Positions 39,894-49,610 of a DNA stretch of 64,000 bases are shown here, piece by piece. Position 1 is the stretch's first letter, and each line of letters begins with the position of its first letter. This DNA is from Macrosoma leucophasiata (taxonomy: Eukaryota; Arthropoda; Insecta; Lepidoptera; Hedylidae), in NCBI GenBank assembly GCA_036365455.1, contig JAWQUS010000025.1:25332001-25396000 (forward strand), written 5' to 3'. Both the position numbers and the translations under genes were made by a program. Under the pieces are notes generated by a model. The model did not search any database, was not told where the DNA came from, and saw nothing but the letters and a program-made list of their open reading frames with translations.

Positions 39894-40630
39894 AATATTA
39901 CGGCCAATGTTCTTTGAAAACCTATAAATTATCTTGACACGTTATTGCAAAAAATACTATAGTAACTTCATCTTTGGAAACCCATAGACTTTAAGTTTAA
40001 TTTTTATGTAGAAATCATAGCCAATACGGTTGCAATCGTAAATAAAAATCCGCTGCTTATCAAAATCAGTATTGATCTGTCATTGCGCGACGACATGACC
40101 AACGTCCCTTGGGAAATATGCGAAGTGTAACATTGTCTGTAGCAAACCAATCGGTACGTACTGGAAAAATACAAGAGCTCATATTACGAGTGGGCTTGTA
40201 GCTTGATGGAGCCACAATATTCGACACAAATTAACTTGAGTGACAAAATTTTAATAAACTTTATTGAATGTAATAGCGAGCTATGCTCGGCAAGATTGAA
40301 TCAGAGATGAGCATCAATCTGCATCTAAACAGAAGTATATGAGATAGGTCACTAAATAGCGAAACTTAAGTGGCGGTGGGCAGTTGGAGCAACAGAATGC
40401 TAATTGGCCTCCATTTTTTGATCATACAATTGTATTAAAGTGTTTATTAGCGAGAAAACAGTTTTTTTGTGACAGTACAAGTTTTGTTTTAAGAAAATAT
40501 GTAGATGTATAAGCTTTGTAACACAATTTGCTCAATGCTTTGTCAGAACCATATACTACGCATAGAAAAATACTTGTCACTTAGTGCGAGATTAGCTTAA
40601 AACATTTTACGCACATACTTTTGGACTTAT
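39894..40630. other. Mostly unassigned, RTE scrap near 40270-40400
   Basis: CGAGCTATGCTCGGCAAGAT and AAGTGGCGGTGGGCAG are faint RTE C-terminal words. The rest is AT-rich and unassigned. Confidence 0.4.
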
Positions 40631-40965
40631 TACACGGCACGGTATACAGGATACGATAGCAAGGGTCAGGGTAGTGTAATAACATTTAGGCAGTTAGGGC
40701 CCTAATTAGGGCGACCAGAGCGGCCCGGTCAGCCTAACGCCCTAACCACACATAGTACAAAAATATGAACAGTATTACCGCTTAGGGGCCTCGTTGATGT
40801 GACGTGTGATTGCGCCGTTTCAACGTTTTGTACGTAGTTTCCATACTGTTTATATTTGTACTGTGACTGAGTTAGGGCCCTGTCGACCGGATAGTGTAAT
40901 AAACGGCAACCCGGCGCGTGGCCACGCCCAGCCTTTCTGCCGGACCCTGAATACCGTGTCGTGTA
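40631..40965. mobile_element. MITE with 20-bp terminal inverted repeats
   Basis: TACACGGCACGGTATACAGG at the left pairs with CCTGAATACCGTGTCGTGTA at the right, with two mismatches. The interior (GTTAGGGCCCTAATTAGGG and later TTAGGGCCCTGTCG) holds further short inverted words. The target duplication is not clear, so the superfamily is not assigned. Confidence 0.65.
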
Positions 40966-41337
40966 GAGGTAATAGCTTTTTAAGCCTTAATAAATGAACT
41001 ATACGCTTTACAGACGTACAAGTTGCTCAATATTTTTCTAGGAACACATATTTATACATGACTATCAATTTAAAATATAATATTCAATGTTACTTTTTGT
41101 ATGTAAATTAATATTTCTATTACAACAATAAAAAAAATATTTGAGCAACATTTCAGAATATCAACAAATCTTTTATTGGAAGAGCACAGCCCTTAAAAAA
41201 CAGGATAGCCACTAAATATAATTGGTTTCTGTTTTTGACTACAATATTAATTCAATTTATTTCACGCAAAAAAGGTAGAGACTCAAAATAGCCAAGTAAA
41301 TTAGACGAATTAATATTTCAATGCTTTGTTAACTTGT
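40966..41337. other. AT-rich, nothing recognised
   Basis: No gene or repeat recognised. Confidence 0.4.
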
Positions 41338-41345
41338 ATCTTAAT

Positions 41346-41681
41346 ATTTTATTTTTAAAGAAAAATGGAAAGAAAAATTTGACTTCAGGCGAGGCTCGAA
41401 CTCGCGACCTACTGGGAATCTAGTCCAGCTAACTAGCATAATTGATAATAGATGGCGCTGCTGCTACCATAAAGCAATGCAATAGATGTGAAGGAAAGAT
41501 TTGACAAATCGGGCAGGGCTTCAGTAGCTCAATTGGAAGAGCGGCTGGACTAGATTCCCAGTAGGCCGCGAGTTCGAGTCTCGCCTGAAGTCAAATTTTT
41601 CTTTCCATTTTTCTTTAAATAATAAAAAATATATTTCACAAGCATGTGTTAATGCGAAATAATATAAAAAAAAACAATTGC
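41346..41681. mobile_element. TF foldback element with truncated left module
   Basis: Flanked by ATCTTAAT (41338-41345 and 41682-41689). The left minus-strand tRNA-like module is cut after its anticodon arm (about 41382-41428). The right plus-strand module (41518-41591) is complete but starts GCTTCAG instead of ACTTCAG. The right terminus is the usual CACAAGCATGTGTTAATGCG. Confidence 0.8.
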
Positions 41682-41885
41682 ATCTTAATTTCATTATTTC
41701 TATACAAATTTCGGCATGATCATTTGTTGCCTATAAATATTAGTTTACACACAAATGTGTTATTGCAGTATTCAATCAGCTTTTGTTGTTATGCTGAGTG
41801 GTTTCTAATAGGAAATGGAAAGCGGAAACCAATCAGTTATTTATGGTGAATCCGTTTACAACTACACCATTTTGGGCAATATAAT
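41682..41885. other. Unassigned
   Basis: Nothing recognised. Confidence 0.4.
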
Positions 41886-42197
41886 TTTTGGTAGAGCTCT
41901 AGTGACGGAGCTCACAGGCGTAGGCACCACCGCATTACCTAATTTACTTGCCGCTAAATGGTAGTGATCAGCACTATCGTGTTCCGGTCAGGTGGTAATG
42001 TACGACCCTGTAATTCCCGGCACAGATGCATAACTGTAATTGCCGGCACAGAGGCATAACACCTTATGCCTAAGGAGTGGTAATGCATCTGGGTTTTGAC
42101 GTTGGTTTTTTGTCTTTGTGCGGGTGTCTATAGGCTGCAGTCATCACTTAACATCAATGTGAACTGCATGCATGTTTACCACTTCTATTACATAAAG
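41886..42197 (+). repeat. S1 repeat, full length with small duplication
   Basis: A duplicated TGTAATT(C/G)CCGGCACAG word near 42010 and 42032 and an extra TTTTTTG near 42105 distinguish this copy. Confidence 0.8.
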
Positions 42198-42316
42198 ACA
42201 ATCAAAACGAGGAAACAAACAAAATTTTTAATACTTTTTTTTGCCAAAATAGCATTGTTAGTAATAGAGCCTTTCATTGTTAGTACAGTATCCAACAAGA
42301 ACTCAGGAAGAGACGT

Positions 42317-42473
42317 CGGCTTATTTCGGATCTGTAGAGCGTTATCTCTTTCGCACCTTATCTTTTTGACGTTTGTCGACCATTTTGATCGGGTTTTGAC
42401 CTATACCACACTACGGATGCTTACGAAGGCAGTGTGCAACAGAGATAACGCTCTATAAAGCCGAAACTAGCCG
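42317..42473. mobile_element. Short inverted-repeat element with 40-bp arms
   Basis: The left arm 42317-42356 (CGGCTTATTTCGG...) and right arm 42434-42473 are imperfect reverse complements. They share TAGAGCGTTATCTCT. There is no coding capacity. A scrap of the same arm is at 24014-24052. Confidence 0.65.
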
Positions 42474-42544
42474 ATTGTCACTTTCATAGGCTCGATGTGC
42501 ATTATTTCTTGATGAGAACTGTAATAGATATCGCTTCTGACACC

Positions 42545-42720
42545 CAAAAGCAATGCGATAAATGTGAGGGAAAATTTGACAGTTGCAGACTTCGGTAGCT
42601 CATTGGGTAGAGGTTCTGGAGTAAAGAATCCAGTGGTCGCGGGTTCAAATACCCCCTGAAGTCATTTTTTTCTTTTCATGTTCCTTTAGAAATATTTCAA
42701 TCGCATGTGGTATTAATTGG
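42545..42720 (+). repeat. TF old subfamily with tRNA-like core at 42589-42662
   Basis: The core begins ACTTCGGTAGCTCATTGGG and has GCGGGTTCAAATACCCCC as its T-arm. Here the anticodon stem pairs fully (CTGGA with TCCAG), unlike in the young TF copies. Upstream AAAGCAATGCGATAAATGTG and downstream TTCTTTTCATGTTCC are recognisable TF flanks. Confidence 0.65.
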
Positions 42721-42765
42721 AAAAAAAAAACAATAAAATAATAACAATCAAAATCGAAAAGCAAT

Positions 42766-42868
42766 CAATGTAGAAGAAGCACGGGAGGTGTGTTAGGACC
42801 GGGATATCTGGAACTTCACACTCTCTGCCTACCCCGTTAGCTATTAGCGTGAAGATACATACGCACAT
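42766..42868 (+). repeat. LINE 3' tail fragment
   Basis: GGACCGGGATATCTGG to GCGTGAAGATACATACG, the same family as 14853-15182, forward orientation. Confidence 0.6.
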
Positions 42869-42954
42869 GGTACTAGGTACATACAATAATTTTTTTTCTC
42901 TGACATACCCGTAAGGAATCGATGCAACATAATCGATTTGAATTTAAAGACTTA

Positions 42955-43099
42955 CCCCCTTATTCATAATCACACATAAGATACGTTTTAGCTATAGAAT
43001 GCTTTGTCTTTGTCAGTTGCATTGTCAAATGTACAGGATAAAAAAGACAAAGGCGAGATTAGCAACACCTTAGCTAAAATACGTTTATGAATAAGGGGG
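42955..43099. mobile_element. Harbinger-type MITE, 145 bp
   Basis: CCCCCTTATTCATAA and TTATGAATAAGGGGG ends, with TTA on both sides (42952-42954 and 43100-43102). It is collinear with 29348-29493. Confidence 0.85.
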
Positions 43100-43334
43100 T
43101 TAATTTTCACTGAGGAGAGGGAAACGATAAAGATGATTCTCCATGAACATAACTAACCCGAAACTAAAGCGAAATGTTCCAAATGTAATGCAAAACGTTA
43201 ATAATAACATAATGTAAGATTAACTATTGTTTACTTAGTGTTAACATCTGTGGTGTACTCGTTTCTTTTTTTGTTAAAAAAAATATTTTTATTTTCACCT
43301 ACCTACGCTACCCTAAAATATCCTAATAGTTAAT
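43100..43334. other. Unassigned
   Basis: Nothing recognised. Confidence 0.4.
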
Positions 43335-43697
43335 TTGTGGACAACGGGGTTGATTATGCTCCTTGTAAATTTTTGTAGGAGAATGGAGAGAATCAGCTGG
43401 ACGGAGAAGAAAACCAATGAAGAGGTACTTGCTTTGGTAAAGGAGGAGAGACAAATTTTGAAGATGATAGAAAACAGGCGCGGCAGAATGCTGGGCCATC
43501 TGGTGCGACACGACGATTACATCATGACAATCATGGAAGGGAACATTGAAGGAAAGAGAAGCAGAGGGAGACCAAGAAGAAGTTATATAGACCAAGTAAA
43601 GGAAAATGTAAAAGGTGTGTCGTACCAGGATGTCAAGAAGTTAGCACAGGATAGAGAACGCTGGCGGTTATTCCACCGACAAGAGCATAGCTCTTAA
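43335..43697 (+). pseudogene. LINE polymerase C-terminal fragment, a second RTE-like family
   Basis: An open plus frame with RISWTEKKTNEEVL, GRMLGHLVRHDDY, GKRSRGRPRRSYIDQV and ERWRLFHRQEH. These blocks occupy the end of RTE-related polymerases, but the sequence differs clearly from 26179-26617. A GAAGAAGAAG tail follows the stop. The 5' boundary is about 43379, because earlier residues do not fit the family. Confidence 0.8.
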
Positions 43698-44202
43698 ATA
43701 TAGAAGAAGAAGAAATGTTTGTAATGAATAATTGTCCGTGTTACTTTCTGAGTGTAATTGTTTGTTGTTCTAAATAAATTAAAAAAAAAAACCAAATAAT
43801 GGAAAGAAATGAAAATGGAAAATCGGTGCAATTTTTGAAACATGCGCACATAATTTATTCACATTCTCAACAACACACCACATCCAAACGGAACCAAAAC
43901 ACTACACTTAGCGCGACAATCGCCTAAAACATTCAGCGTGTAGACAGACTCACTCCAGAGAAATGTACGTGAGTGTTTCCGGACTGTGGATATAGAAATT
44001 ACACCTTGTGATTCTGGGCATTTTTATTTATTTATTTATTTAAACTTTCCGCACAATTAACGCACAAGAGGCGGACTTAATGCTAGACAGCATTCTTTAC
44101 CAGTCAACCTTAGGGTTGTGTAGAAAACGTAGATTGATAGTGCATTGAAAATGCGTAGGATACGGTAAGTTAAAAGACTTTTTTTTGAAGATTTTTCTTT
44201 AA
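43698..44202. other. Unassigned
   Basis: A TTTA microsatellite at about 44028-44042. Nothing else is recognised. Confidence 0.4.
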
Positions 44203-44627
44203 TCTATATATGTAAAAATCAATTGCTGTTCGTAAGTCTCGCTAAAACTCGACAACGGCAACGGCTGAACGGATTTATCTTATCTTGGTCTTGAAATGTT
44301 CGTGGAGGTCTAGGAAAGGTTTAAAAGGTGAGAAAAATTCGAATAGTTGCCAGGAAAACCCTAAAAACAACCCTTTTCTTTTTCCCATACAAACGTTTTC
44401 TAACTAAAACGTACAGTCAATTTGAGCTTTATTACTATTGTATAAATTTCATATTCAATTAAAAGCACTCACTGTTGTCTAAGCAATGTAGGTACGTTCC
44501 TAACGTCAAACCAGGGTGACGGTTCTCTTCAGGAGATTTTTTTGACTCCGACATTAAAATAGGTGGGAACAAAAAACCGCCAAATTATAAATGTTTTTGA
44601 CAGGACGAAGTCTGCCGGGTCTGCTAG
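44203..44627 (+). mobile_element. Non-autonomous Helitron-like element, 425 bp
   Basis: Starts TCTATATATGTAAAAATC after A and ends GCCGGGTCTGCTAG before T. The start is shared with 45939-46194 and 46368-46619, but the middle is longer. Confidence 0.8.
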
Positions 44628-44696
44628 TTTAAAATATAATTTTCGGTGCCTAATTTCCTAACAAATAAGCAAAGTGCTAAAGTGCCATACGTTTTC

Positions 44697-45480
44697 TAAA
44701 CTAATATTATAAAGAGGTAATATTTATTTATTTGTTTTATATTATTTCGCATTAACACATGCTTGTGAAATATATTTAAGCATAGTTGGTAATAGATGGC
44801 GCTGCTGCTTCCATAAAGCAATGCAATAGATGTGAAGGAAAGATTTGACAAATCGGGCAGGACTTCAGTAGCTCAATTGGAAGAGCGGCTGGACTAGATT
44901 CCCAGTAGGCCGCGAGTTCGAGTCTCGCCTGAAGTCAAATTTTTCTTTCCATTTTTCTTTACAAAATAAAAAATATATTTCACAAGCATGTGTTAATGCG
45001 AAATAATATAAAACAATTATTAAGGGTAAAAGCGACTTCTTTACGATATTCAATAAACTGAAAAGTCTATTAAATCGGTTGCCTAACTAGCATAGTTGGT
45101 AATAGATGGCGCTGCTGCTACCATAAAGCAATGCAATAGATGTGAAGAAAAGATTTGACAAATCGGGCAAGACTTCAGTAGCTCAATTGGAAGAGCGGCT
45201 GGACTAGATTCCCAGTAGGCCGCGAGTTCGAGTCTCGCCTGAAGTCAAATTTTTCTTTCCATTTTTATTTAAAAAATAAATAATATTCATTTGTTTGTTT
45301 GTTTTTTGTTTGTTTGTTTTGAATAGGCTCAATAACTACTGCACCGATTTTAAAAATTCTTTCACCATTATGAATGTACATCTTTCCAAAGTAACATAGG
45401 CTATATTTTATTTTGAAAAAAATTAGGGATCCTTGCGAAAACTTCAATAACATAAACCACCGTCGATAAAAATCACTATT
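44697..45480 (+). mobile_element. Helitron-like element interrupted by a TF tandem
   Basis: The start TCTAAACTAATATTATAAAG lies at 44697. The sequence resumes after the TF insert at 45278 with TGTTTGTTTGTTTT, then GAATAGGCTCAATAACTACT as in the 11033-11581 family. The 3' CTAG end was not found. Confidence 0.65.
44734..45277 (+). mobile_element. TF tandem of two units within a Helitron
   Basis: Two forward tRNA-like modules (44862-44935 and 45172-45245) lie head to tail. The left edge carries an inverted copy of the right terminus (GTTTTATATTATTTCGC...CATGCTTGTG), so the first unit has terminal inverted repeats of about 40 bp. The flanks TAATATTTATTTATTT and TAATATTCATTTGTTT look like a 16-bp target duplication with two differences. 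Confidence 0.8.
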
Positions 45481-45938
45481 GAAATACCTTAAATCGCGTG
45501 CGCTGCAATAACTATTGATGATGGAGCAAAATAATGTACCCCGATTTTGTAGACCATATTATTTTGTTCAGAAAAGTCCGGGGTAGGGTATATCTAAGTA
45601 TTATAGTTGCGCCAATATAAAAACTTTTATAGCTTAACAAACTATTTAAATCGGCAACGAAAATAAGATGTCGATATTCATACCATGGTATTTATACTTA
45701 TCTAAACAACTTACTTTTTATTTATCAGTCGTTCAATACCTTTACATTGCAGTTTAAATTATTTTAATCGGACACTCCATTCAAAATATATAGCGAGTTA
45801 AAAAATTTGGGTATCATAAAAATAACTAAGCGCTTCTCCACGTCGCGATGTTGATTGAGCGTAGCTGAAGTGCGCATGTGCGTGCAATGTCCACATTGAA
45901 TTTTTTACACCTATGTAGCACTGAATATTGTGCTTATA
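45481..45938. other. Unassigned AT-rich sequence
   Basis: Nothing recognised. Confidence 0.4.
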
Positions 45939-46194
45939 TCTATATATATATAAAAATCAATTGCTGTTCGTTAGTCTCGCTAAAACTCGAGAACGGCTGG
46001 ACCGATTTGGCTAATTTTGGTTTTGAATGATTTTTGGAAGTCCAGGGAACGTTTAAAAGGTAAGAAAATGGGAAGAAGTTGAAGGGAAATAGTAAAAACC
46101 ACAATTTCATTTCCCATACAAATAGTTCGTATCTATCAAAACTTTGACAAATTATTTCATTGTGAGGCAAAGCGAAGTTTGCCGGGTCAGCTAT
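45939..46194 (+). mobile_element. Short Helitron-like element
   Basis: Begins TCTATATATATATAAAAATC. The end reads GCCGGGTCAGCTAT, a change from the usual CTAG. Confidence 0.7.
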
Positions 46195-46367
46195 ATCCTT
46201 TAGTCTGGTACAGTTAAAACTTGCTTAACAAGAAATGAAAACGTTACGAAGCTTAAAAGAAGAACAATAACCGTTTAGTTACCACCGTTGTCCTTCGCGG
46301 CACGTTTTATTGGAAAAGCAATTTTACAATTAATAGTACGATTTTACAGTTATTTTACTTTTATATA
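46195..46367. other. Unassigned spacer between Helitron-like elements
   Basis: Nothing recognised. Confidence 0.4.
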
Positions 46368-46619
46368 TCTATATATATAAAAATCAGTTGCTGTTCGTTA
46401 GTCTCGCTAAAACTCGAGAACGGCTGAACCAATTTGGCTAATTTTGGTTTTGAATGATTTTTGGAAGTCCAGGGAGGGTTCAAAAGGTGACAATATAAAG
46501 AAATTGAATGGAAATAGTAAAATCTACAATTTCATTTTGCCATACAAATCGATGAATCTATCAAACCTTTGACATATTATTTAATTCTGTGGCAATACGG
46601 AGTTTGCCGGGTCAGCTAG
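46368..46619 (+). mobile_element. Short Helitron-like element, 252 bp
   Basis: A followed by TCTATATATATAAAAATC at the start, GCCGGGTCAGCTAG followed by T at the end. It is the closest relative of 45939-46194. Confidence 0.8.
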
Positions 46620-46759
46620 TAGTAGATATAGACAATCATAATACAAAATTCGCCAACAATATTATGTTTTTGTTCCCGTATACCATAAATAAATCATAAT
46701 GGTAAAATAATGATACATATTAGCGAACAAGGTCATCATTATCCTAATCGAATCGAAAC
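46620..46759. other. Unassigned
   Basis: Nothing recognised. Confidence 0.4.
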
Positions 46760-46772
46760 TCATTTTTAGGGT

Positions 46773-47127
46773 ATTTTATTTTTAAAGAAAAATGGAAGGA
46801 AAAATTTAACTTCAGGCGAGACTCGAACTCGCGGCCTACTGGGAATCTAGTCCAGCCGCTCTTCCAATTGAGCTACTGAAGTCCTGCCCGATTTGTCAAA
46901 TCTTTCCTTCACATCTATTGCATTGCTTTATGGTAGCAGCAGCGCCATCTATTACAGGGCATTCTTCGGGCAGGACTTAAGTAGCTCAATTGGAAGAGCG
47001 GCTGGACTAGATTCCCAGTAGGCCGCGAGTTCGAGTCTCGCCTGAAGTCATATTTTTCTTTCCATTTTTTCTTTAAAAATAAAATATATTTCACAAGCAT
47101 GTGTTAATGCGAAATAATATAAAACAA
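46773..47127. mobile_element. TF foldback element, both modules complete
   Basis: An exact 13-bp duplication, TCATTTTTAGGGT, flanks it (46760-46772 and 47128-47140). Minus module 46809-46882 and plus module 46975-47048 are separated by a shortened centre (GCGCCATCTATTACAGGGC). The plus module reads ACTTAAG at its acceptor, one change from ACTTCAG. The best example of the foldback form. Confidence 0.9.
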
Positions 47128-47132
47128 TCATT

Positions 47133-47300
47133 TTTAGGGTTCCGTAGTAAACAAGTAACCCTTATATTTTCGCCATGTCCGTCTGTCTGACTGTTTGTCC
47201 GTCCGCGGTTTAGCGCAAAAACGATTGGTACTGGAGACTTGAAACTTTCTTGGTGCCTACGCCGTCGAGCTCCTACACTTCAACTCTCCCAGCAGTAACC
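47133..47300. repeat. K2 end fragment followed by S1 scrap
   Basis: TAGGGTTCCGTAGTAAACAAG and CGCCATGTCCGTCTGTCTGA (each is one end word of K2, the second cut to 20) mark K2 to about 47240. At 47245-47300, GGTGCCTACGCCGTCGAGC is reverse S1. Confidence 0.5.
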
Positions 47301-47439
47301 AAATCTACGTCACTTACAAAATAACACGTGAAAACTTCGTCGTTTATAGCTTCACAAATATCTAAAACACTCGAAGCGCAAACAGATTTTCCCTAGAGAA
47401 ATGTACGCGAGTGCTCCAGATTGCATATATTGAATAGCG

Positions 47440-47963
47440 CTTTTTTCCAGCTACTACTTTTGTGCATCACTGGTCTTCGCGCGCACCATTCGCGCGACGC
47501 GGATGCAGCACCGGGGCATCCCCTTTTGCTGCAGCTTCTTCTGCCCTGCGGCTGCAGGGCGGCGTTTGGCACCCCCTTGAGGGTTGTGATGGAGAAGGTG
47601 GGCACCGTGGACTCGTGTCACCATGGTGTTGGCATCCAGGTCCGGCTGCACTCTCAACCTCTTCTCTATTGTCGGTGGTTGCAGCGGGCTTCTTCGGCAC
47701 TCAGCTGCAACAACAAAGGGGCCACCCTTTGTTGCTGCAGCTGAGGCATCGGGCATCCCCACCAAGATGACGACGCCCACAGTTATACGGCGCAACCAGT
47801 GCCCTGGCTCTAGCTGGACTTATGGCCGCGCCCCAGGGGAGAACCTCCTTCACCCGGGTCTCGAACCCAGGTTGGGTGATATCAGTCCTACCTATCAGCA
47901 GGTCAGATCGAGTCAAACTCACTAGCGCTGCGGGTCGCGTAACGCGGGGTCGGACCTAACTAC
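47440..47963 (-). other. GC-rich 3' region downstream of a Jockey-like LINE
   Basis: It lies downstream of the LINE frame on the minus strand. It has several overlapping open frames on both strands, which follow from its high GC content and do not resemble proteins. It contains a near-perfect inverted repeat, AGCTGCAACAACAAAGGG with CCCTTTGTTGCTGCAGCT (47702-47745, one mismatch), and a tRNA-like B-box word on the minus strand, TGGGTTCGAGACCCGGG, near 47860. Confidence 0.5.
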
Positions 47964-48322
47964 CTAGTCGTCGTCCCGGGGTGCTCCGATTATTGCCGGA
48001 GCAGTGAGGATTTCGCGTGGGAGAGGTCTTCCATCAGGAGGCCTACTGTGCAGTGGGGCAAATCCATGGAGGTGCTCGTGTGGCCCATTCTCGGCGCGGT
48101 CATACAAGCCGCGTGCAAGACGTGCCACGAACTCCTTCACGGATTCCACACGCAGGTCCCGTGCTATGACGTCCTTTCGAACGTACCTCCCCGCGTTGGC
48201 AATTAATCGGAGACACATGTTCTGTTGAGTCTGAAGCCGTTTATGCTGCGTCGCAGAGCACAGCGCATACCACGCTGGCGCTGCGTACGTCAGCCTCGAC
48301 CTGATGTACGTTTTGTACAGGC
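47964..48322 (-). pseudogene. Jockey-like LINE ORF2 C-terminal fragment
   Basis: The minus-strand frame is open from about 48322. It gives LYKTYIRSRLTYAAPAWYAL, then LRLIANAGRYVRKDVIARDL, then an ESVKEFVARLARGLYDRA block and a stop at 47964. This is the part after the polymerase catalytic domain in Jockey-type LINEs. The copy has no visible break but lacks everything upstream. It is GC-rich compared with the surrounding sequence. Confidence 0.85.
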
Positions 48323-48589
48323 GTAGTTTAGTTTTTTTAAACTGCTAGCATTTTTGTCCTTGACATTATCATTAATTTTAGATACGTGAGTGCAAACAAA
48401 CATATTTTTACTGTTCGTATTTAATTTTTCTTAGTCCTTGTATAAAATTGGATTACTTTATCAATATATCTAAGGGATATCGCAGGACGTCATATCTTTT
48501 AACTAAAGCTTTAAAACATAATATCATGAACATCAGCTGCCGTATCACCTTTTACTTATAGTCAACCTAAGCTGAATCGCTTTGCTTTT
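48323..48589. other. Unassigned AT-rich sequence
   Basis: Nothing recognised. Confidence 0.4.
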
Positions 48590-48900
48590 AGGCCCTTAAG
48601 TTGACAGACAAGCAGACGGCCTGATGGAAAGTGGTTACCGTCGCCTATGAACATTTTGCAACACCAGGGGAGTTGCCAACGCGCTGCCAGCCCTGAAGGA
48701 CTCTTTTGACGCCATTTTTTGAAGAATCCCATATTGTAGCACTGAGGGAACACCTCAGAGGGAAGTTCGTTCCACAATTTACACGTTCTGGGCAGAAACG
48801 AACGTTGAATACTACCAAGTGTCCAGTCGGTGAAGGTGAAACTTCTCTCTTCGGCGGGTAGTACGGTGTAGGAAAAAGCACGGACTGGCTGTTAAGACCA
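48590..48900 (+). repeat. Dispersed repeat M, LINE 3'-like
   Basis: GACGGCCTGATGGAAAGTGG, GCCAACGCGCTGCCAGCCC and GAGGGAAGTTCGTTCCAC are words I know as widespread in lepidopteran genomic repeats. Only one copy is in this window. Confidence 0.45.
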
Positions 48901-49234
48901 ATTGAACAAAATCTACATTTACATTTTGAGTTACAGCACATCGTTATAAAACAGTTTATTTGTTTGCTGCCGTTTTTCTGATCTTCATACAACCTGTTTC
49001 TCAAGTAAGACCGATTCTTGTTGCATTTAGTAACATAGAACCATATTTTTTTGGTTTCAACGTAAATCAGTTCCAGTAAAGGTTAAACTTCAGTTCTCAT
49101 TAGGTATGATCACGTGTAAGTGGTGTTGCAACGTAAAACGTATTTGCTAATAAACAAGCCTGACGTAGTTCATTTGTCAGTGGTAGCGAGGTGGTGGTCT
49201 GTGGGGGTGCAAGTTAAAAGCGTAAACGAGTTAC
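48901..49234. other. Unassigned
   Basis: Nothing recognised. Confidence 0.4.
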
Positions 49235-49515
49235 CTTTTTTTCATGTAACGAAGAAGGTAAACAAGCATGCAGGTCACGAGGATGTTAAGTGAGGACTGC
49301 AGCCTATAGACACAAAAACAAGAAGTCAAAATGCAGATGCGTCGTCACCCTTGAGACCCAAGTTGTTATATTTATGTAATAGTTTTTAGGGCACCATACA
49401 GTACCATTTTACCAGAACACGATAGTGATGAACACTGCCACTTGTCGGCAGATAGATTAGGTAATTCAGTCATGCCTACGTACTCGAGCTCTTTCTCGTG
49501 GAACTCTACCACCTA
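49235..49515 (-). repeat. S1 subfamily copy
   Basis: Reverse copy from TTTTTTCATGTAACG to TCTACCACCTAG, with the shortened-middle type. Confidence 0.7.
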
Positions 49516-49532
49516 GTATGTAGCACTTTAGC

Positions 49533-49610
49533 ACTCCAGTAGCTTAGTGGATAGAGTGACTGGGCTAGTGATCCTGTGATCGCGGGTTTAAGTTTCACCC
49601 GAAAACAAAA
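49533..49610 (+). repeat. TF-like tRNA-derived remnant
   Basis: CTCCAGTAGCTTAGTGGATAG supplies the acceptor and D-arm (first 20 bases) and GATCGCGGGTTTAAGTTTC the T-arm region. The AAAACTTTTCTTACCATTTT tail mirrors TF flanks. It is strongly diverged. Confidence 0.5.

Noticed and set aside
47421..48004. Several overlapping open frames of 70-110 codons as a host gene
   Set aside because: They overlap on both strands in a GC-rich stretch, have low-complexity composition and lie beside a LINE polymerase tail.
1069..49610. tRNA-like sequences called as functional tRNA genes
   Set aside because: They sit inside repeated TF, TE and TD elements with target duplications. The anticodon arms are mismatched or of wrong length, and the flanks are repeats. 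They are described as tRNA-derived or tRNA-like.
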